Of a stretch of DNA of 64,000 nt, positions 13,701 to 25,812 are shown in pieces. Positions within the stretch are counted from its first letter, which is position 1, and the number at the start of each line of letters is the position of its first letter. The position numbers and the translations under genes are program-made. Under the pieces are notes generated by a model. It was not told the DNA's origin. It saw only the letters and a list, made by a program, of their open reading frames with translations, and searched no databases. This stretch comes from Acanthochlamys bracteata (taxonomy: Eukaryota > Streptophyta > Magnoliopsida > Pandanales > Velloziaceae), in assembly GCA_019914995.1 (NCBI GenBank), contig CM034138.1:3968001-4032000 (forward strand), given 5' to 3'.

Positions 13701-14223
13701 CAACGTGTGATAAATATTCACGGAACAAATCTATCCCTTTTTGTACGATCAAATAAATATCAATTGCTCAAGTATAATTCAATATAAAATAATAGCCACA
13801 TAAACACAATTGTTCATTATCACAATGTTAATGGGAACACAAATTTTCTCTAGTACAACACTAAAGATTCACTTTATTTTTACTTACAATATTAGATGAT
13901 ACACACATTCTAACCATAATAATAAAGAGAGAGGTTTTAAATGATATCACCTAAGATTTGAGAAGGATGAAGTTGAACCAAGAGATGAAGAATTCAACAC
14001 TAATAATGAAGTAAGAGATCTTCTCTTCATTTCTCTTTCTCTTTTTTCACATTCTTTCTCTTTCTCTCTTCTTTTTATTTCGACTGGCTCTCTGATCTAC
14101 CCTAACTCTAGTAGCCTCCTTTTTCTATTCTTTTCTTTTAGTTTTTAATTTTAATAAAATTGCAATATAAAGATTAAGAAATGGAATGGTATTATGGGTC
14201 CCACATTGGATGGAAATCCAACA
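13700..14223 (-). repeat. 3' LTR of a decayed Ty1/copia element
   Basis: Read on the minus strand, the segment begins TGTTGGATTTCCATCCAATG at 14223, directly after the purine-rich stretch GGAAAAAAAGATT, which has the layout of a polypurine tract followed by an LTR start. It lies at the correct end of the element, downstream of the RNase H relic. The other end is placed near 13.7 kb, where the minus strand reads ...TTTATCACA; this boundary is approximate. No second LTR is visible at the other end of the element. Confidence 0.55.
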
Positions 14224-17200
14224 AATCTTTTTTTCCGACTATGTGAAGGATGATGAGGCTTACCAAGCCCGCCTTCATAATACATGTGGCGTGCTTCTAC
14301 GAGGTCAACGTTTGGTTAACATATAGGCACCGTTTTCATTGGTATGAACCTTCTCAAGATGCAAAGTTTTCTTTCAAGTTCATCACGAAACTAATGGTAC
14401 CTCCCACCAATATATTTAGATTTGGAGTGAAAGCTTGAATTCTTATTTAGATGAATGACACTTTGACTATTACAGAACAACAAATTTGTCTTGATTAATG
14501 CTCAACTTACCTAAGAACTTTTGTATACACAATATTTTATTACAAACATTAGTAGTGGCTTTCTACTCCGCCTAAGTTGTAAATAAAATAACACACTTTT
14601 GTAGTTTGGATTCACAAGAGACTTCTCCTTCTATAAAAAACAAAGTAGCAAGAATTTGATTTTATAGAATCAATATCACCTGCCATATTGAATTGGTGAA
14701 ACTTTTCAGCTTCGGCTCACCACCTCCAAAGCATATATACATTTTAGAAATGCCTCTAATATAACGAAGTATCCTCTTTACAGAATTCTAATTCTTCTTT
14801 TTTGAAATTGCAAGGACCTACTAACTACACCAACTGCATATGCAATGTCGGACCTTGTACATATCATGGCATATATTAAGCTTCATATGACTGGCCTATA
14901 GAGAATTTTTTCTATTTTCTCATATTCTTTGTCACTAAGAGGAGCTATGTTCAGAACTTAGCTTAAAGTGGCCACTAAGAGGAGTTCCGATCGGCTTTGT
15001 CTTTTTATATTAAACCTTTTCAGCACATTTTCAATATAGTGTTTTTGACATAAACACCACTTTTTATACTTTCTGTCACGGAAGATTTTCATACCTAATA
15101 TTTGCTTTGTCGGTCTCAAATCTTTCATATCAAAAGATTATTAAGTTTTTTCTTCAATTTGCCAATTTTGATAGTCTTCTCCAAAAACCAACATATTAAC
15201 AACATAAAATAAGAGGATCACAAAGTCACTGTCATCAAATTTCTTTGTATAAACACATGGTCAGAGATGATTCTTACATATCCGTGATTTGCCATAAAAG
15301 AGTCAAACTTTTTGTACCATTGCCTTAGGGCTTGCTTCAAACTATATAAACTCTTCTTTAATTTGCAGACTACGTCTTCCTTACCTTTGATTTTGAACCC
15401 TTTCGGTTGCTCCAATAAATATCTTTCTCTAAATCACCATGAAGGAAGATGGTTTTCACATCAAGTTACTACACTTTCAAGTTCATACTTGCAGCAAGGC
15501 CTAACTAATTCGGATTGAAGACATCTTGACAACCGGAGAAAATATTTCTTTAAAGTCAATACGTTTCTTTTGACCAAAATCCTTCGCAATCAATCTTGTC
15601 TTATACTTTGGTTGTGAGCAATGTTTTTCAGTTTTCAATCAGAAGACCCATTGTTCTTAAGTGCCTTCTTCTCCTTTGTTAGTTTCACCAAATCAAGTGT
15701 GCTTATGAAAGGATTGTATTTCCTCTTGCTAGCTCTAAATCATTCTTCTCTGTGTTGATGTCACACTAATTTTTTATAATTTTCAAGCTCCCCCACATCT
15801 ATGATCAAAACATACTTATTAGGACGATATCTAGTAGAAGCCTGAGGCTATCTACTAAATCTTCTCAATTGAAACCTTGTTGGTTAATAGATTTTTTCGT
15901 GTTGTTCATACAAAGCTTTTTCATGAGAAGCGCTATGATCATCACCAATATTATTGCTACTTTCATCAGTTTCATGTCATAGGTATAAAAGTGCTCGGGC
16001 TCAAATCAACATAATCTCTTAAAGTAGACTTTAGCTTCTCGCTTTTCTCAAGGTCTTAAATGGTTTGATATTTAAGAAAAGTAAAATCTCTGATTCTGAC
16101 AATCTTCTTTCCAATAGGATCTCAAAGCCTATAGCGAAACTCCTCATGACCATAACCAGCAGATATGCATTGTTTGAATTTCACATCAAGCTTGGACCTC
16201 TCATCTTTTGGAATATGCACAAAAGTTTTGCAACCAAACATCTTCAAATGATCATAAGATATTTTTTAACCTATCCACCACCTGTATATATATATATAAA
16301 GGTTGATCATTGTTAAGCGAAATAGAAGGAGAAAGGTTGATCACTTCGACCGTTGTACGTATTGCTTTATCCCAAAATGATTTTGAAAGTTTGGCATGTG
16401 AGAGCATAGACCAAATTCTCTCACAAATAGTGTGGTTCATTCTCTCGGCAACTCCATTATGTTAAGGTGTTTTAGAAACAATCATTTCAAGCCGGATATC
16501 ATGCTCTTGACAGTACCTCTCAAATGGTCCTCTGTATTCTTCACCATTATCAGTCCGAGCATATTTGAGCCTTCTTTTTGTTTCCATTTCAACACTTGCA
16601 TGAAAATTTTTAGACATCTCAAATATTTGGTATTTAGACTTTAAAGCGAAAGCACACTTTTCTGTAGTGATCATCAATAAAAAAATATAATATTAAAATA
16701 CCGCTATGGAAATAGCATTTATAGAGCATACATCCGTGTGTACCAAGTTTAGAATGTTTGAACTTGTAAATGAAAATTATTTATGAAATGCTACTCTATG
16801 TTGCTTGTCTTTAAAACGATGAATGCAAATTTCAAGAGATATACTACACAAAAGTAGAAGCTTTTATTTTGAGAGAATCTCAAGTTCTTTTTCACCAATG
16901 TGGCCTACGCGCATGTGCCAAAAATTAGTGGAGGAATTATCAACTGTGTTTCTTTCTCCGTGCACACCTTTACTTGAGTGAAATAGAAAGAGCCAATCTT
17001 TTGACATCTTGCAACCACAAGGGTGTCTTTGGTGAGCTTCTATTTTTCTTCACCAGCTAGATTCAAATGACCTTCATCATCAAATACTCTGGTAGATATC
17101 AAATTGAAACACAAATTCGGAATATGTCTCACATTCTTCAAAAGTAGTTTGCATCCAAGGTTAATCTCCAACAATACATCTCATAAACAGATGATTTTGG

Positions 17201-17590
17201 ACACCCTTTGATTTGCCATTTTTATTTTACCAAAGTCGCCACAAATATAAAAAATAAAAAAGATCTCTTTTACAAAAAAATATAGAAAGAAGCATCTGAA
17301 TAAATCACCAATGAAGAATCCTCACTAGTGAGATTGACATATGCTTCATCATAGCTAATGGTGATTTCGCCATCTGGTGCAACCGCTACAGTATTATTTT
17401 TTTCATCCTTCTCAACATACCATTCGCTATCTATGTCATATGTTCTTTTTTCTGCACTCTCTCTCCATATGGTTTAACTTCTTCCAGTAATAGCACTCAA
17501 TATTTTTTCGGGATTTAGACTTTTCTATTGACTTACTTTTTGCTGTCGTTACGATATGTGTCTTGACTTGCTTCTCCTCTACTCTCAACT
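14224..17590 (-). mobile_element. Ty1/copia retrotransposon relic (gag end, integrase, RT, RNase H)
   Basis: Fragments of a copia polyprotein appear in the right order on the minus strand, broken by stops and frameshifts. Near 17.47 kb lies a gag zinc knuckle of the form C-Y-Y-W...H...C, with the second Cys replaced by Trp. The integrase core (16462-16677) reads ARTDNGEEYRGPFERYCQEH and is followed by its C-terminal part (16252-16440). The reverse transcriptase piece (15218-15415) reads CKLKKSLYSLKQALRQWYKK. Its active site, expected as YVDDMLV, reads YVVNMLV, so the catalytic aspartates are gone. The RNase H trace near 14.55 kb reads AEYKATTNVCNK. The element is truncated at its 5' end inside gag. 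It cannot encode active proteins. Confidence 0.85.
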
Positions 17591-20540
17591 GGAGCTTATG
17601 TTAGAAAATTTTGAGAGTTTTAAAATGAAAAACGTTTCTAGAATGGAGCTTATGTTAGAAAATTGAAAAATGAGTTTTGAGTTTTATGTCCTAAAAAATA
17701 ATAAGAGCTATAGATATAAAGATTATATGACATATAATTTATTTATATTTTTCAAAATTTTAAAAAATATATTTTTGTAGAAAGTTCTTTTTAAATGTGA
17801 AAGCTTTTTTAGAATGAAAATTAGTCTCATGCTTATTGCCAAACGCCCTCTAATGTATTTGAGAATGACCTAAAAGCAAAAATAAAATGTCAAAGTTAGA
17901 GAAAGACCTCTTATGGGATGTTTGGCATTGCTGATCCTCTCATTATCTTCTCATTTTTATTTCAATTTTTTATTTTACGTTTTTTATTAAACCTTCTAAA
18001 ATATTCTACATAATTTTTTATAAATTTTATAAAATATAAAAAAATTTTACATCATGAGATCTTATTATTCATATTATTATTATTATTTTGTTCAAGTCAA
18101 AAAATAGAGCTCATTTTTTTAAAATTCTAATATTAGTCTTCATTTCAAAAATATTAGTCCTCATTTTAATTATTTTCATTAAAAATAGAATTTTAAAGAA
18201 TTTATATATTTTATTTGTATAAGAAATGAAAAGAATTGATTCTGTCAATTTTCGTAATGCAGATTTCAAATTCCTATAAACAAAACAGCCAAATGTTGTG
18301 CATGTTTACTTGCTTGGAAATAAAATTATAAAATGTGAGTTTTCGTAAATGACTAGAAAGCAAGTCTATAAGAATAACTCTGTAAGTGAACATAAAAAGT
18401 AATTTGGAAGTATTGAACAAAAGTTACTCGTAGGATTACTTACGGTAAACTAAAATAAGAACATAGTCTAAACAAATGTCATCTTTTTTCTAGAATAATT
18501 TGACTGACCTTAAGCTAAGGTATATATAAATGAAGGGTATAAAGTTTTATAATGTTAGAAGACCGCAATAGATAACTCGCATCATAGAATTGGAGGAGGC
18601 CATCTTTTTATAAAAAAAATATAATATTTATTAATTTATTAATTATATATTTTTAAATAAATTTTCTATAATATTTTATAAATTTTATTTAAAATTTAAA
18701 AATATAACAAATTTTACATCATAAAATTTTATTATTATTTTTTTAAATAAAAATTTATTATTTAAATAACATAAAAATATATTTTTACTTTAAAAAAAAT
18801 TTTTTTTTAAACAGTATTAAAACAGAGGTCTGCAACTCTACAGCAAACAGAGAAGAAAAGTTTCCGTTTACGGGCCTGTCAAGGCAGGGTTAGGCAGAGC
18901 TACGCATTCAAAGCATGCACTTAAAAGAGATTTTTAGGAATACTTATGAAATAAAATTTTTTTTAAATAAAAAATATTTTTATTTTTAAAAAAAAAAGTT
19001 TTATTTTTTTTACTTTTAAAAAAATAATAAAAATATGTAATAAAAAGATCTCACTCCGTAAAATTTTTCTACACTTTCTAAATTTTTAAATAAATTTTTT
19101 ATATATTTATAAAATATATATTAAAAAATATAAAATAAAAAAAGTTGAAAAATAATTTTTGAAAAATTAAACCAAACGCGCAGGGGCATTGAAAGTTTAG
19201 TTGCTGCACGCAATCACACTCGCAAACATTTTTTATGGCATAAAACGTTGGAAATTAAAATTTTGATTTGCAATGGTTTGCAGGGGTTTGATTTGATTCT
19301 GGTGAATGATGAAGAATTGAGAATAACAAGAAAGAGTCTATGATATCTTTACAGCTATAGTGCATGCCTACCTAATGATTGAAAGTGTATTGATGCAACC
19401 TTGTAGAAGCCAAAAGAAAACCAACATAACAGAAAACAGCCATACTTGTGCCTTTTGCCTTTGAACAAGGCATCTAATACATAACCTTTTTTTTGTCCCC
19501 CATAAAGAAGAGCACGCCGTGAATAGAACAAAGTTCCATATACATCATTCCTTCGTATCCTTTCCTTCTCTTTTATGCAGCTCCTCAATCTCTACCACCA
19601 AAACAGAGTATAGTTTTTATAACAAATAAATAAATAAATAATAATAAAATTTTATAACATAAAATATTTTTATATTTTTTAAAATTTTAAATAAATTTTA
19701 TATAATATTAAAAAAATATGAAGTATAATTTTAGAATGAAAAGTGGAAGAAAATCTCTCCTACAGGCTCAGAGTAATGTTCAAAAGAAAACTCAAACTCA
19801 TCATACCCTTACTTCTGTACAGCAACCTTTAATAGATAAAAGAAGAGAAAAGAACATTGATGACTCCTACAAAACTCATCAGAATAGCACATTACTATAA
19901 TAGAAATACATTCAGTACCGAAATTGATGAAATATTTTAGAAAGAAACAACATATAGTATCGTTATACTTGTCAAAGAAAAACACTTACCAATAATAAAA
20001 CAAGTACAACATAAGATACAGAAGATGATGATTAGACATAAGACATCCCAAAAGCTAGACAAGCATAACATACAAGGAAACTTTATGTTAACACCCACTA
20101 TTAAAGTACCGAATCTGTGGGGTTACAGATTTAAGTGGTGATGACATGTCCAACATTACAAAGAGTCTTGACATAACGATGGCATCTTCGCGCAAAGAAA
20201 GAAACTCCACTAATCATCTCATATATAAAGGAGGGAACGGAAACGAACCCTTTGAGAGTTTATACCCTTAAACTTAAATATCGAAACTCCATAAGCAACA
20301 TCAACGGCCCACAAGTAAAGCTGAAGTAATATGGTTGCCTCCACCTGTCACTCCTTTGCCTCCAATTCTAGCAATGTGTTGGAAGCAGATTATAGTTTTG
20401 GTCCATGCTCTAATCATGGAGGTTCACTATACTTGGAGGCCAATACACACAAGTCACTTATCAAATAAAGATCACACTAGCTAATACTTGAATATCCATA
20501 TAATTTTATTCTCCTACATTGGAAGATTGTAGTTCCATTA
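17590..20540. other. AT-rich repeat-filled spacer downstream of the bHLH gene
   Basis: Contains several AT-rich repeat fragments (about 17.6-17.87, 17.93-18.3, 18.6-18.8 and 18.93-19.18 kb). A patch of mixed sequence at 19.19-19.6 kb carries a 77-codon minus-strand frame without recognisable domain. The segment from about 20.0 to 20.55 kb is probably 3' UTR of the bHLH gene on the minus strand. No other gene seen. Confidence 0.4.
18931..19180 (+). repeat. AT-rich short repeat, copy of recurring family
   Basis: About 250 bp that starts with an acttatgaaataaaatttt-type segment, contains ctttctaaatttttaaataa followed by tatatttataaaatatatat, and ends with aaattaaaccaaacgcgc. The same order of words recurs near 23.9, 26.7 and 41.1 kb. 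The size and the CCAAACG-type end suggest a non-autonomous MITE, but I did not find a clean target duplication. Confidence 0.5.
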
Positions 20541-20555
20541 TTGTCTCGAACACTT

Positions 20556-21275
20556 TCAATCCTTACGGTTATCCATCCTGAGCTTCTTTACTTCCACCTT
20601 GAGGGACTTGAGGTATTTAACAGCTTCATCTATGACTGTAGGGGCGTCCATCTGGTCTCCACCAGGAACTATTCCTCTGAGAGCTCTAACCATCTTTCTC
20701 ATTCTGGCCCTGTTCCTATTACCGCTGCTACCAGTGCTGGAATATGATTTCTCCATTGAGTGTGAAGAGACAGAGGAATTGCATGCCCAACTGCTTGGCG
20801 TGCGTCCTGTACTGACTACATCATTGTCCTCTTCTTGCTCATTGTCATCATTTCCATCTTCGTCTCCTGAGCTAAGTAATGCATCGATATCCTCAGTGTC
20901 CTCTCGGAGGAATGAGGAAAAATTGTCTTGGTTATCACTGCATGCAGTGAAACAATGAAAGCCATCTTGGAATTGGGTTGCATGGACATCGAAACCATGG
21001 GAACCAAAATTAGGGGTCCATGTTGGATGGTACATAACCCGATTTTTGTTCTCGGTCTGGTCAAAGATTATAAAGTTCTTGGGACAGATCTCAGAAGGTT
21101 GAAACTCAATCCCAGGCAGTTGACTAGGAAAATTGTGGTTCCTCCTTGCTACAACATCTGGCAACGGAGGTGCAACAGGGTCGCCATATGTGCCATGGCC
21201 ACCCAAAGGTGGATCATGCCCATCATGGGAGTAACCGTAGCCATAACCAGTGAAATATCTTGAGTTACTCTGCAT
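20556..21275 (-). CDS. atypical bHLH protein of the SAC51 family
   Basis: Encodes 239 residues in one exon. The C-terminal third carries the diagnostic helix-loop-helix RKMVRALRGIVPGGDQMDAP followed by TVIDEAVKYLKSLKVEVKKL (about residues 190-232). No canonical His-Glu-Arg DNA-contact residues precede helix 1, as is typical of the SAC51/bHLH143/bHLH145 group. An acidic Asp/Glu/Asn-rich patch lies at about 128-150 and a Ser-rich patch before the helices. The segment KNFIIFDQTENKNRVMYHP near residue 66 resembles the FDQS-type motif of that family. In Arabidopsis, SAC51 promotes xylem and stem growth downstream of thermospermine through translational control of its mRNA. The start at 21275 is fixed by an in-frame TAA five codons upstream. 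The leader contains the family's conserved uORF (annotated separately). Nuclear location is inferred. Confidence 0.9.
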   Translation of the reverse strand: MQSNSRYFTGYGYGYSHDGHDPPLGGHGTYGDPVAPPLPDVVARRNHNFPSQLPGIEFQPSEICPKNFIIFDQTENKNRVMYHPTWTPNFGSHGFDVHATQFQDGFHCFTACSDNQDNFSSFLREDTEDIDALLSSGDEDGNDDNEQEEDNDVVSTGRTPSSWACNSSVSSHSMEKSYSSTGSSGNRNRARMRKMVRALRGIVPGGDQMDAPTVIDEAVKYLKSLKVEVKKLRMDNRKD

Positions 21276-21442
21276 GAGTCCTTGGTGTTAGGTTATGCTA
21301 CGCAAGCAAACGCGTGGCACTATGTTTTGCTTTCCTCCACCTAAAAAGGCTTTGAGCACGCAACTTGAATAAACTTGCAGTGTACTAAATCTTGTAGGTT
21401 CACCAACCGTGAAACCACTTGCAGTCTATTAACGATTTGCTG

Positions 21443-21460
21443 CTATCTTATATTGGCCAT
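21443..21460 (-). CDS. minimal uORF (5 codons) between conserved uORF and main ATG
   Basis: ATG at 21460 followed by Ala-Asn-Ile-Arg and TAG. It lies in the leader after the conserved uORF and before the bHLH start. SAC51-type leaders carry several uORFs; whether this one matters is unknown. Confidence 0.35.
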   Translation of the reverse strand: MANIR

Positions 21461-21562
21461 TCTCCGAATTCTATCTTTATCATATAATCGGAGTTCAGCT
21501 ATAACCAGGCCAATAACACAGTAAAGATGTGTAAGGATAGTACTGCTCTGTCAGGATACAAA

Positions 21563-22457
21563 CTACGTAACAGGCTTAAGCAACTGGCGGAAGTATTCAG
21601 CCTGTCAATCAACAGCATGATATCAATAAACTGGTAATAGAAGGAACAAAGAAACAAACACAAGATTTTTAAAATTTCAGGGGATAATAAACCATCTGAA
21701 ACATAAAATCTTGTAGACATTCTTCCTATTGAACTAACAATAAAATCCTGAATGAGAAACAAAGATTCAACAAACTGTGACCTGTAAATTTGAATAACTC
21801 CATAGAGAAACTTACAGATAATAAAGGTTTGTCCATTGTTATCTATATAACCAGCATATACATTAGTTAAAAGAGAAAGCGTTTATATTCACTATATTGT
21901 CTCGCTAAACATAAGAGGGATCCTTATACTATCAGAAGCCAATAAAGAAACAACAGCAAGAATGAAAGTATCAAATAAGAGAAGCCACTCAAATTGGAAA
22001 TGCTCATTCTGTAGAATTGACATCAACTTATCAAGGTGACAGTGACATGGGCTCAATAGCTAGGGATCCATAAAGCTATCTCCTTATGGACATGGGAAGA
22101 AAGCACCACCAGTTATGTTGTAAACTGAAAAAGATCAGACACATAAAAGATACCAGAAAGCTTGATCTTCATTAACTGTATTATATGACTATTTTCATCT
22201 ACATCAGAATCCAAAGCACCTCATTCTCCTACTGAATCACTGACAACAAATATAAGAAATTTAGCAATCTGTAACGCTGTAATTAATTAAAAAGGTTAAT
22301 ACGAAACAAATGGCAAACAAGTAGGATTTCTAGTTTTGAGAAAAATCACCTGACAAACTTGCATCAACTGGTAGTATGCGATGATTCTAACATTCATTAT
22401 TATCTTCCCTGCTTGCTCCACAATTCTATACCTCTTCAGGTTGAGAGCAATGTACAT
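21563..22457 (-). CDS. conserved-peptide uORF in the bHLH 5' leader (spliced)
   Basis: A 48-residue upstream ORF assembled from two exons: 22457-22350 (36 codons) and 21601-21563 (12 codons plus TAG). The intron between them (22349-21602) has GT and AG ends and is phase 0. The C-terminus reads QAEYFRQLLKPVT, which I recognise as the end of the conserved SAC51-family uORF peptide; the middle NVRIIAYYQLMQ aligns with the family's Val-Arg-Val-Ile-Ala-Cys-Phe-Gln region. In Arabidopsis this uORF blocks translation of the main ORF, and thermospermine relieves the block. Neither exon alone gives the peptide: the unspliced frame has TGA immediately before QAEYF. It ends 288 nt upstream of the main ATG. 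The same mode of control here is inferred. Confidence 0.88.
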
Positions 22458-23520
22458 TCTCACTGTTTAGCAACCAACTTAAACCCCTCCCAAAATGAAC
22501 TCAGAAACAAAGAAAAACTCCTTCCTGCCGTTCGCTAGCTGCGAAACTCACCTGTTTATGAAACCCATCAAACAGATTACAGCAAACAGATTATATATAG
22601 CAAAACAAACGTTTTCCTCAAAAAACCAAACATCTATTAATCATCTAAGCTAAATTTCCAAGCATTTGCAAAGTTCAACAATTCAGAAAGAGCGAGAACA
22701 GTACAGAATGACACGGAAGAACACAACCAAACACTTTTTACTGCTGCTGTGAAAGTTGGAGAAAGAAGGGGCCCACGGCATGCTGTTATTCTTCTTCATC
22801 CTCAATATAAACTTTCTGAAGTACAAAACGGAACAGATTAAGCCAAATTTATCAGAATTGACTACGGTAAAACTCAAATTTTATTAAACCCAATAAAGTC
22901 TTCACAGAATTCTTATTTCTTATGAAAAAGAAGACAACTTTCTGCAGGAATTTGCAAAACAAGAGCCCGTTATTTATGAAAAGCAAGCGAACTCTCAACT
23001 TCAGCATTCAATACCATTAAAATATATCCACAGAATTCGAACCCCCATAAAGGCAACCTCTGTGTGTGAGATCCTGAAAAAAGCCTTCAGATCCAGAATC
23101 ACACCTGCTAACTTAGCTCAAAAAAGAAATCCAAATCAACGATAAACTCAAAATAACTAACGCATAACGTACAAAATAGCATCAAGGCAAACAGTAGATT
23201 ACCAGTTGATCTTGAAGAAACAATACCGGCGAAAGAATTCAGACGTATGAAAACAGATAAAAGAGGAGCCAACTTGAACAGAAAAAGCTCGCGCTTTTTT
23301 TATATTTGATTATGCAGAGATGCTTCGCAAGGTTGAAGATTACAAAAATAAAATTGCTCGGAAGCAAAAAATCGAGAGAGAGATAGAAGCACTCGTCCGT
23401 TTAAGAAAGAGACGGAAGCTCTCGTCGCTACTGTTTGTTGTTGTTTGGTGTTCTGTTTCTTCACCAGTTGTGGTGGGAAGAACGCAAAAATAAAGAACAA
23501 TAAAAAGAAGTTAACTCAGG
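22458..23520 (-). promoter_or_regulatory. bHLH 5' leader and promoter-proximal region
   Basis: The transcript probably starts near 23.48 kb. The segment includes a strong candidate splice donor CAG/GTGAGT (exon end near 22553), so the leader is likely spliced more than once, as in SAC51 genes. Short ORFs here match nothing recognisable. Exact leader exons cannot be fixed without transcripts. Confidence 0.4.
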
Positions 23521-23923
23521 GGTTTGGTTAACTAACCACACACCGTAAGTCTGGTCTGCTATTTTGTTTCTGAACTCTTTGGTTTGCTTGTATTTATGAT
23601 TTTTCTAAGTAATTAATTTCAGGATTTTTTTCTTTTTATTTTTAGTTTTTAAAAAGTTGTGCTTGCTTTTATTCAATTTAGTGAAAAAATAGAGATATTT
23701 AAAGTGTTTTAAAAATTAATTTTTCTAAAATGAAATATACTTTAATAAATTTTAATTTTATTTTAAAAATAATAATAATAAGATTTTATTATTTAAAATT
23801 TTTTATATTTTCTAATTTAAAAAATTCTATAGAATAGTATGAAAATTTTATTAGAATCAAAAAGAGTTAAAACACTTAGAACGTTTTTCAACCTAATTAC
23901 ATATTACCGAACTAATAAGTATT

Positions 23924-24170
23924 ATTTTTAAAATAGAATTTTTCTAAAATAAAAAATATTTTTATTTTTTAAAATAAATTTTATTTTTTTATTTTTAAAA
24001 TGAATTTTATTTTTTTATTTTAAAAAATAATACAATATGTAATAAAAAAAATTTTACTATATAGAATTTTTTTATATTTTTTAAAATTTTAAATAAATTT
24101 CTAAATATTTATAAAATATGTATTAAAAATTAAAAAGTTATTTTTTTAGTAAGCTAAATAAAACAGATTA
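23924..24170 (+). repeat. AT-rich short repeat, copy of recurring family
   Basis: Same word order as the copy at 18.93 kb: a ttttattttttaaaataaattttattt-type start, a tgtaataaaaaaaattttac segment, then atttttttatattttttaaa and ataaaatatgtattaaaa, ending near gctaaataaaacagatta. Boundaries are approximate. Confidence 0.45.
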
Positions 24171-25606
24171 GAATTTACTAAAAAGATAGAAAATACAATA
24201 GGAACAAATTTGCATAACGTAATGGCAAAATGTCAGTTCCTCTGCCATAAACTTTTATTACAGTAACTTATCTTTCAATAAACACTTCAATAGAAAAATA
24301 TATCTTCATAATTTGGACACTTTTTGATTGAAAGTTAATTGTAAATGTTTAATGTTACTGCTAAGTACCCTTAAGTTGAACACAATATATGCTCATATGA
24401 ATAAGGGGATAAATTTTGTAAACTAAATCAGGATATGTTTTCTTCACACTTGTAACTCATTCCTTCTACTAAACAATCAGTTTCAACTATTAGAAAAAAT
24501 ATAAACTCATTTTCAACTTACTTTTTTATATAAAATAATACAAAAAACTCTTTTTTGATAATATTATTTACGGTAACTTATTTTTTAATAACTAATTTTA
24601 CACCAACACATTTTACGTACTTATGAAGAAATGAAAAACTAAAAGAAAAAGTCTAAACTTAAGGCTTTATGTAATCTACTTGTTGATAATATTTCTATAA
24701 AAAATTATCATAATCCCTAATAAATGGATTATTTATGTCATTTATATTTCAAAATAAACATTCTTTTAGTGAACATGGCATATTTGTTCCACTTAATATG
24801 TATTGAAACGGTGATTTACTACTTTTTTTTTATACTTGATTCATGTGTCTGTATATATTACATAGACGGAAATATAGGCATAAAGTTTCAAATTTAATCT
24901 CTATCGTTGAATAAAAAAAATTATGAATAAAATATATGCCGACAAAATTTTGGTTTAATTAGACAGCAAATTAACCTTTATCCAACATCTTGATTATAAT
25001 GACAAATAAAAACTCCACAATAAATATATTATATTATTTATGTTATTTTGAATAAAAAGTTAGATAAAATTAATTTGCTGTTCAATTAAGTTGAAACTTT
25101 ATCAGTAATTTTCAAATTATAATTCGTCATATATAATAGTAATTAAAATTTAAAATTTTATACCGATAGAATCACACTAATGCATACATCCGAGATGTGC
25201 AAATAAGGGGCAATTCCAAACGGCTTTTCCTAATTTCAATTTTAGATTCTTGAAGAAAGATTTTTCTTAATGACTTCAATGTTCACAATTTTGAACACTC
25301 AAAGTTGTGTGGCATGAAAAGTTTCCATATAAGCTTCTGGAATTTTGTTACAGAATAATGTGCGTATCTTTTCCTTTATGAGGGTTGGGAACCATCTGAC
25401 TTGCTAGGGAATTATAAATTGTTTCATTGGGTAATTCAACAATAACCTCCCATTATTTTGTAAGTAATATCGCTGGCTGGATTAATAAAGCTAGTTTTCT
25501 AACCGGTTGTTAATTATTTATTAACTCAACTGTTAACAATACTGTCAATACTAAATCAACTATTTGATAATTGATATATATTTTAAACATAAAACGTAAG
25601 ATATGT

Positions 25607-25812
25607 TTGGCTTAGTATTTCTCAAATACTAATTTTTAATTTTAATTTTATATTTTTTAATATATATTTTATAAGTATTTAAAAATTTATTTTAAAATTT
25701 AAAAAATATAAAAAATTTTTAAATAATAAAATTTTTTTATTACATATTTTTATTATTTGTTAAATAAAAAAATATTTTTTATTTTAAAAATCTATTTTAT
25801 AAGCACTCTATA
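25607..25812 (-). repeat. AT-rich short repeat, inverted copy of recurring family
   Basis: Read on the minus strand it gives the same succession of A/T words as the copies at 18.93 and 26.73 kb. On the plus strand it begins gatatgtttggcttagtatt and ends with ttataagcactctataacg, matching the reverse complement of gtgcttataaaataaa seen at 26.75 kb. Confidence 0.5.

Noticed and set aside
20599-21263. Plus-strand frames of 111-119 codons over the bHLH gene
   Set aside because: They are antisense shadows of the bHLH coding exon; the minus-strand frame carries the helix-loop-helix and the conserved uORF.
21499-21762. An 87-codon minus-strand frame in the bHLH leader
   Set aside because: It overlaps the second exon of the conserved uORF in a different frame and starts inside the intron; the conserved QAEYFRQLLKPVT reading is the supported one.
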